Source of the DNA: a virus
DNA length: 27,429 nt
Strand: one strand, 5' to 3'
Virus record (IMG/VR): IMGVR_UViG_3300025131_000331
Span: 1-27,429 of that record
The number at the start of each line of letters is the position of its first letter. The stretch's first letter is position 1. This document shows positions 24,103 to 27,429 of this stretch, one piece after another. Position numbers and translations under genes: made by a program. The notes under the pieces were generated by a model. That model searched no databases. It saw only the letters and a program-made list of their open reading frames with translations, and had not been told where the DNA came from.

Positions 24103-24923
24103 ACGCATTAGCTAAAATAGAACAAAGTTTATTAGGAATGTCGAAGCATTTCTCAACTATGACTCCTGCAAAGATTTCTAAAATTTTTGGGGAGAAGATG
24201 ATTCCAGTTGAACGTGCAAACAAAACACTTGGCAGACGTAACACTCAACACACAAACCAGTTAATGACACTTACTATGTTGACCATGAGTCCTTACCGAC
24301 AGATACGTCAATGTCTTTCGCAGATAGAAAAGAAAAGGTTGGCTATTGAGGATGCGTATTTTAAAAATGCTAAGACAGAAATACGTATTAAAGAATGGCT
24401 TGCTCAAGATACAGAGATGAGTCGTATTCGCATACAAGAAGCAAAATATCAACAAGAGCGTGGAGCTATGTATATTGAAGGAGCAATAAAAGAAATTGCT
24501 ACGTTTCAAGATGCAATGGAAGAGATACGCATATCTAATGGAATACCTGAGGACTGGACTGAAAGAGATGCAGAGGAAGATGAGGTTAAGCACCATATTA
24601 TGCAAGCATTTCGCCAGTCACACAGAGATATGTTGCTGACAGGACATATCACACAAGGAAATGCTGAGTACCTTGAACAGTACGGCATCCATCTTCAGAC
24701 TGCTGAAAGAATTGTTGGAGATTATATTCAACAGGTTAATGAAATGATGGATAATAAAAAGATGCCATCAGTTGAACACCTTTACGAGTTTTTAGACCAG
24801 ATGGCAAATGAATTTTATTTAGCTCATAAATTAGTTATGAATCGAATTGGATTAAAGACAATTATTAGAGATGATTATTTATATGTACCTCAGTTAGAGG
24901 AGTCACGAAATGGCAATCATTAA
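24099..24923 (+). CDS. Helical protein of unknown function
   Basis: This 274-residue protein overlaps the propeller gene (ATGA) and the next gene by 14 bases. It is mostly helical and charged: an Arg/Thr-rich N-terminus with segments such as RANKTLGRRN, then long coiled-coil-like helices with many Gln, Glu, Met and Ile (about residues 75-150 and 170-250). There is no Cys pair, no signal and no membrane span. I do not recognise it. It might be a tail chaperone or assembly protein, or sit at the fibre base. The location at the end of the tail string supports an assembly role without identifying it. Confidence 0.55.
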   Translation: MNALAKIEQSLLGMSKHFSTMTPAKISKIFGEKMIPVERANKTLGRRNTQHTNQLMTLTMLTMSPYRQIRQCLSQIEKKRLAIEDAYFKNAKTEIRIKEWLAQDTEMSRIRIQEAKYQQERGAMYIEGAIKEIATFQDAMEEIRISNGIPEDWTERDAEEDEVKHHIMQAFRQSHRDMLLTGHITQGNAEYLEQYGIHLQTAERIVGDYIQQVNEMMDNKKMPSVEHLYEFLDQMANEFYLAHKLVMNRIGLKTIIRDDYLYVPQLEESRNGNH

Positions 24924-25185
24924 ATATACGTTAGATAACAAAGCAATCCCTGGTTATATATCTGATGGTGGATATTGGGGGGATGTTGATGACTCAACTC
25001 TAATTGGTGTTGGTACTGGTGGTGGGGAAACTATATCTCAGTCAGATTTAATAACAAGAGTTTTAGATATTCACACCAGATATCCATTCGTAACATCTGT
25101 TAGCAACATTGCTGATGAAACTGAACTATCTAATTCTGAAGTAACTGAATTAGTTAATAACTGGTGTACGACAAAGGGAGTATAG
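24910..25185 (+). CDS. Small protein at the end of the tail operon
   Basis: This 91-residue protein starts inside the previous gene (overlap 14 bases). It begins MAIIKYTLDNKAIPGYISDGG, Gly-, Asp- and Tyr-rich, and its second half is a short helical region with a single Cys. There is no signal or motif I recognise. Similar short N-termini occur, from memory, in small virion-associated proteins of marine phages. It may be a minor tail or fibre-associated protein. Confidence 0.5.
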   Translation: MAIIKYTLDNKAIPGYISDGGYWGDVDDSTLIGVGTGGGETISQSDLITRVLDIHTRYPFVTSVSNIADETELSNSEVTELVNNWCTTKGV

Positions 25186-25220
25186 AAATAATATGGTCAT
25201 ACCAATAAGGAGGCAGACTA

Positions 25221-25406
25221 ATGGTAATTACAAAAGCATTTCGGATAGTTAAAAGATACAGCTCGTGTCTTGATGAATTAATTGATTTAGCTGAAACAAT
25301 ACACACCTCAGTTCAAGATGGAAAAATTCCAAGAGAAGAACGCAGTATGTGCATGAAAAAGTTTTGGGCACTCGTAAAAGCTGTTGAAGACAGCTCGAAA
25401 CCGTAG
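25221..25406 (+). CDS. Small helical protein
   Basis: This 61-residue protein follows a strong AAGGAGG (25208-25214). It is helical with two Cys (positions 16 and 44) and many Lys and Glu, and has no membrane span or motif I recognise. It lies between the last tail gene and the membrane cassette, so it could belong to either. The ribosome site and coherent length make it a likely gene. Confidence 0.5.
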   Translation: MVITKAFRIVKRYSSCLDELIDLAETIHTSVQDGKIPREERSMCMKKFWALVKAVEDSSKP

Positions 25407-25513
25407 CTAACTCTATTCTCTAAGCCACGTAGAGCAACGTAACTACTCCAAGTAATACCATACCATAGGGTACTAAAAATAAATTGCATTTTTTATTGGA
25501 GGGGTTAGAGAAA

Positions 25514-25705
25514 ATGGACCCACATGAACAACAACGCATTAAAAATAAAGTTGAAGACATAGAAAAATTTTACATTCCAATTATTAAGGAGTTAAATAGG
25601 GCAATGAGTAAGGCAAAAAAAATTGGACTACTGGGTTTGGTTATCGGTGGTACATCATTGACTGTTAGTGGGTATTTAGTATTTAGGTTATGGGATAAAT
25701 GGTAA
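25514..25705 (+). CDS. Small one-span membrane protein
   Basis: This is a 63-residue protein. The ATG at 25514, eleven bases after GGAGG (25498-25502), is preferred over an in-frame TTG at 25484. A charged amphipathic helix (residues 5-35) is followed by one membrane span (36-58, IGLLGLVIGGTSLTVSGYLV), flanked by Lys on the N side and ending in WDKW. With the span last and charges before it, it resembles small holin or holin-partner proteins. Its stop lies inside the next gene (overlap 7 bases), so the two are coupled. A pinholin or antiholin role is possible but unproven. Confidence 0.6.
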   Translation: MDPHEQQRIKNKVEDIEKFYIPIIKELNRAMSKAKKIGLLGLVIGGTSLTVSGYLVFRLWDKW

Positions 25706-26013
25706 ATAAAGAAAAAACTTTACAAGAAGAATTGCTAGAAGCTAAAACAGAAATTATAGAGCTTCGTGCTTCTAGTAAGACTACTTTAACAGGTGCACAA
25801 TTTTTGGCTATCTTATTAGTTGGACCTTTGTTTCTTAGTTTCTGTGCGCTTGGAGTTTTAATAGTATGGAAGACAGTATCTAAACCTGCAGAAGTAGCTC
25901 CACACCTCGACATTATATTAGTTGCTTTTGCAATTTTTGCAAATCCAGTCACAGCAGCTGCTGGTATAATCATTTCACAGATTCAAGAAAAGAAACCTAA
26001 TAAGGAGGAATAA
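25699..26013 (+). CDS. Holin-like two-span membrane protein
   Basis: This 104-residue protein overlaps its predecessor by seven bases. It has an N-terminal charged helix (5-25, coiled-coil-like), then two predicted membrane spans: about 34-57 (AQFLAILLVGPLFLSFCALGV) and about 71-93 (DIILVAFAIFANPVTAAAGI). They are separated by a short Lys/Pro/Glu loop, and the protein ends in a charged tail (KKPNKEE). Size, two spans and basic C-terminus suit a class II-like holin, which opens the inner membrane to release endolysin. No endolysin is visible in the window, so this cannot be confirmed. Ribosome sites are internal to the coupled string. Confidence 0.55.
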   Translation: MVNKEKTLQEELLEAKTEIIELRASSKTTLTGAQFLAILLVGPLFLSFCALGVLIVWKTVSKPAEVAPHLDIILVAFAIFANPVTAAAGIIISQIQEKKPNKEE

Positions 26014-26014
26014 G

Positions 26015-26878
26015 ATGAAGGACAAAAAATTCAACACTCCTAATTTAAGAATGAGGTTGCCACGTTTCTGGGGCTTCCGAGTTCCTATTGGTGGGGGAGT
26101 ACATTTAGGTGGTGGCAAATTAATATTAGGTTCAATGTCAGTTGTAGCGATAGGATTTATTGCTTCAATGTTTGTATTGATTAGTTCTGGGGAGCAACAG
26201 ATAACTTTCCCTGACACGGGAGCTGTTTATAATGCTCCAGGTCATATTGGAACTAGGATTGTAGACCCAGAGTTTCCTGCTGACCGAAGCCAAACGCTTC
26301 AGCTTAATATGCCTGCAGGTATAAGACTTGATGAAGTAATACTTAAAGATATTAGTTTAGGTAAAGCAGGATTAACTGACGCATTCCAAATTGGATTTGG
26401 TGATTTTGCTAGTACTAGTACGGACAGAATCACTATAGATGAATTAATAATAAAGAACTCTAGCTTCCCTACAATGGATTTTGCTAACGGCTCTATTTAT
26501 AGCATTACAGTAGCAACATCAACTATAGCTGACGGTCACACGTTTAGCCCTACATTTGCTACTGGTACACAGGTATCTATGGCTAGTGGGCGTGGAGCCA
26601 CAAGTTATATAGCTGAAAATATGATTGTTGACAGGGTTATTTTGCTCCAATCTTCAGGGTCAGGAGATGTATTAATTGACCGACTAGTTCTTGATAACGT
26701 CAATGCTTGGACAGGTGGGTTTAATGCCGATTGGTTTGAAGTCGGAACGCTCATTTTAGATAATGTAAAAATAGGTTCGGATGCCAATATAAATACAGCA
26801 GACCTTATAATAAATAGCACGGTGTATATAAATAACATGACCGATGGCACGCAAGAACAGCCAATCATAATCAGGTAA
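26015..26878 (+). CDS. Membrane-anchored beta-rich surface protein
   Basis: This is a 287-residue protein with a very strong ribosome site (AAGGAGGAA). The N-terminal 36 residues are Arg/Lys-rich, then one membrane span lies at about 37-58 (KLILGSMSVVAIGFIASMFV). The positive-inside pattern puts the large C-terminal part outside the cytoplasm. That part is beta-rich with repeated strand units (IDELIIKNSS, VDRVILLQSS, IDRLVLDNVN, VGTLILDNVK), compatible with a small beta-helix or solenoid. I do not recognise the family. It sits between the holin-like and spanin-like genes, so it may be a lysis accessory, an envelope modifier or a superinfection-exclusion factor. Confidence 0.55.
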   Translation: MKDKKFNTPNLRMRLPRFWGFRVPIGGGVHLGGGKLILGSMSVVAIGFIASMFVLISSGEQQITFPDTGAVYNAPGHIGTRIVDPEFPADRSQTLQLNMPAGIRLDEVILKDISLGKAGLTDAFQIGFGDFASTSTDRITIDELIIKNSSFPTMDFANGSIYSITVATSTIADGHTFSPTFATGTQVSMASGRGATSYIAENMIVDRVILLQSSGSGDVLIDRLVLDNVNAWTGGFNADWFEVGTLILDNVKIGSDANINTADLIINSTVYINNMTDGTQEQPIIIR

Positions 26879-26882
26879 TACT

Positions 26883-27308
26883 ATGAACTCAAACCAAATA
26901 TTACAAATAGTTATCGGCTTTGTTCTTACTATCGCAGTTAGTGGGCTTGGATTTATCTGGGGAGAGATAGACAGTTTAAAGCAAGAAGTACAGATGCAAA
27001 GAGTACAACTAGCCCAACTTATAACTCCAGATGGCGTTGTAATTTCTTCTCCAGAAAATGCAGAAGCAAGGCAACAAGTTGCAGACCGATTAAACGAATT
27101 GGAACTAGAAGTTAAACTGGCTGGGCAAGAGGAGAGAGGGCTTCTCCAAAATGAGAATACTGCCCTTACACAAAGAATTTTCGCCCTAGAAGAATTCAGA
27201 AATGCTCCGAGTAGGTCTGCCGCAGAGGTTGAGAAACTACAAATGCAAATAGATTATATGTACCGAGAAATCATGGACAAGATTGCTCATATTGAGGACA
27301 TGGAATAA
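26883..27308 (+). CDS. Spanin-like membrane protein with periplasmic coiled coil
   Basis: This 141-residue protein has an N-terminal membrane span (residues 6-27, ILQIVIGFVLTIAVSGLGFI). The remaining region is almost entirely helical with long coiled-coil stretches (about 28-45, 60-140: EIDSLKQEVQ, LNELELEVKL, AEVEKLQMQI). One short span followed by a long extracytoplasmic coiled coil is the architecture of inner-membrane spanins (i-spanins), which fuse the membranes at the end of lysis in Gram-negative hosts. No outer-membrane lipoprotein partner was found in the window, and the coiled coil could also serve in other complexes. Its place after the holin-like gene supports a lysis role. Confidence 0.5.
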   Translation: MNSNQILQIVIGFVLTIAVSGLGFIWGEIDSLKQEVQMQRVQLAQLITPDGVVISSPENAEARQQVADRLNELELEVKLAGQEERGLLQNENTALTQRIFALEEFRNAPSRSAAEVEKLQMQIDYMYREIMDKIAHIEDME

Positions 27309-27310
27309 AT

Positions 27311-27429
27311 ATGGTAGCTAACCAAACAAAACGAGAATGCGATACCTGTAAGTGGATAGAGTCTCAAAAAGATTCTTTGCAATATCAGGAAGATCAAAGC
27401 AATTTAGAAGATAAGTACAGAGAGATAGC
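27311..27429 (+). CDS. Start of a Cys-containing ORF, cut by window end
   Basis: The frame from ATG 27311 stays open to the last base (39 full codons). It contains CDTC (Cys-x2-Cys) at residues 10-13, then a Gln/Glu/Asp-rich helical run. It may be a zinc-binding coiled-coil protein. Only the beginning is visible, so nothing more is claimed. Confidence 0.4.
   Translation, partial: MVANQTKRECDTCKWIESQKDSLQYQEDQSNLEDKYREI

Overview
The window reads as the structural half of a tailed double-stranded DNA bacteriophage (Caudoviricetes) genome. It is AT-rich, and nearly all coding is on the + strand in tightly packed, often overlapping genes (TAATG and ATGA junctions, some GTG/TTG starts). The virion proteins, including a six-repeat FGGG-type propeller protein and a short HK97-fold capsid protein, resemble those of uncultured marine or aquatic phages. 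That likeness is recalled and was not searched. The host cannot be named. No tape-measure protein and no obvious tail tube or sheath are visible, so a short-tailed (podovirus-like) virion is the better guess.

Layout. (1) 1-1911 holds no convincing protein gene. It contains a densely foldable segment (about 160-660) that may be a long structured RNA, several nested and direct repeats, a phased array of TCTGG motifs (1141-1208) between imperfect direct repeats, a very AT-rich block (about 1350-1460) and a large inverted repeat (1501-1572). (2) 1901-2050 is a leader with a strong ribosome binding site, a 33-codon ORF and competing hairpins. (3) 2071-4378 encodes a zinc-ribbon protein, a 25-residue basic peptide and the small and large terminase subunits. 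(4) 4388-13999 encodes the portal, two unrecognised probable virion proteins and a 1784-residue giant protein that probably travels in the virion. (5) 14043-17642 is the capsid module: scaffold, major capsid protein, a zinc-finger protein, a candidate decoration protein and two small proteins. (6) 17652-25185 is the tail module: adaptor-like protein, propeller-like tail protein, small accessory proteins, a nuclease-fold protein lacking its usual catalytic residues, a fibre, a six-bladed propeller and a coiled-coil protein. (7) 25221-27308 is a small membrane cassette with a holin-like and a spanin-like protein, followed by a Cys-containing ORF cut by the window end.

How it fits together: terminase and portal package DNA into a shell built by scaffold and capsid protein. 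The giant protein and its neighbours are candidate internal or ejection proteins. The 17.6-25.2 kb genes build the tail and its host-binding parts. The membrane cassette probably acts at the host envelope. No replication genes, endolysin or integrase are present, so these must lie outside the window if they exist. The most unusual part is the 2 kb gene-free, structure-rich region directly upstream of the terminase genes.
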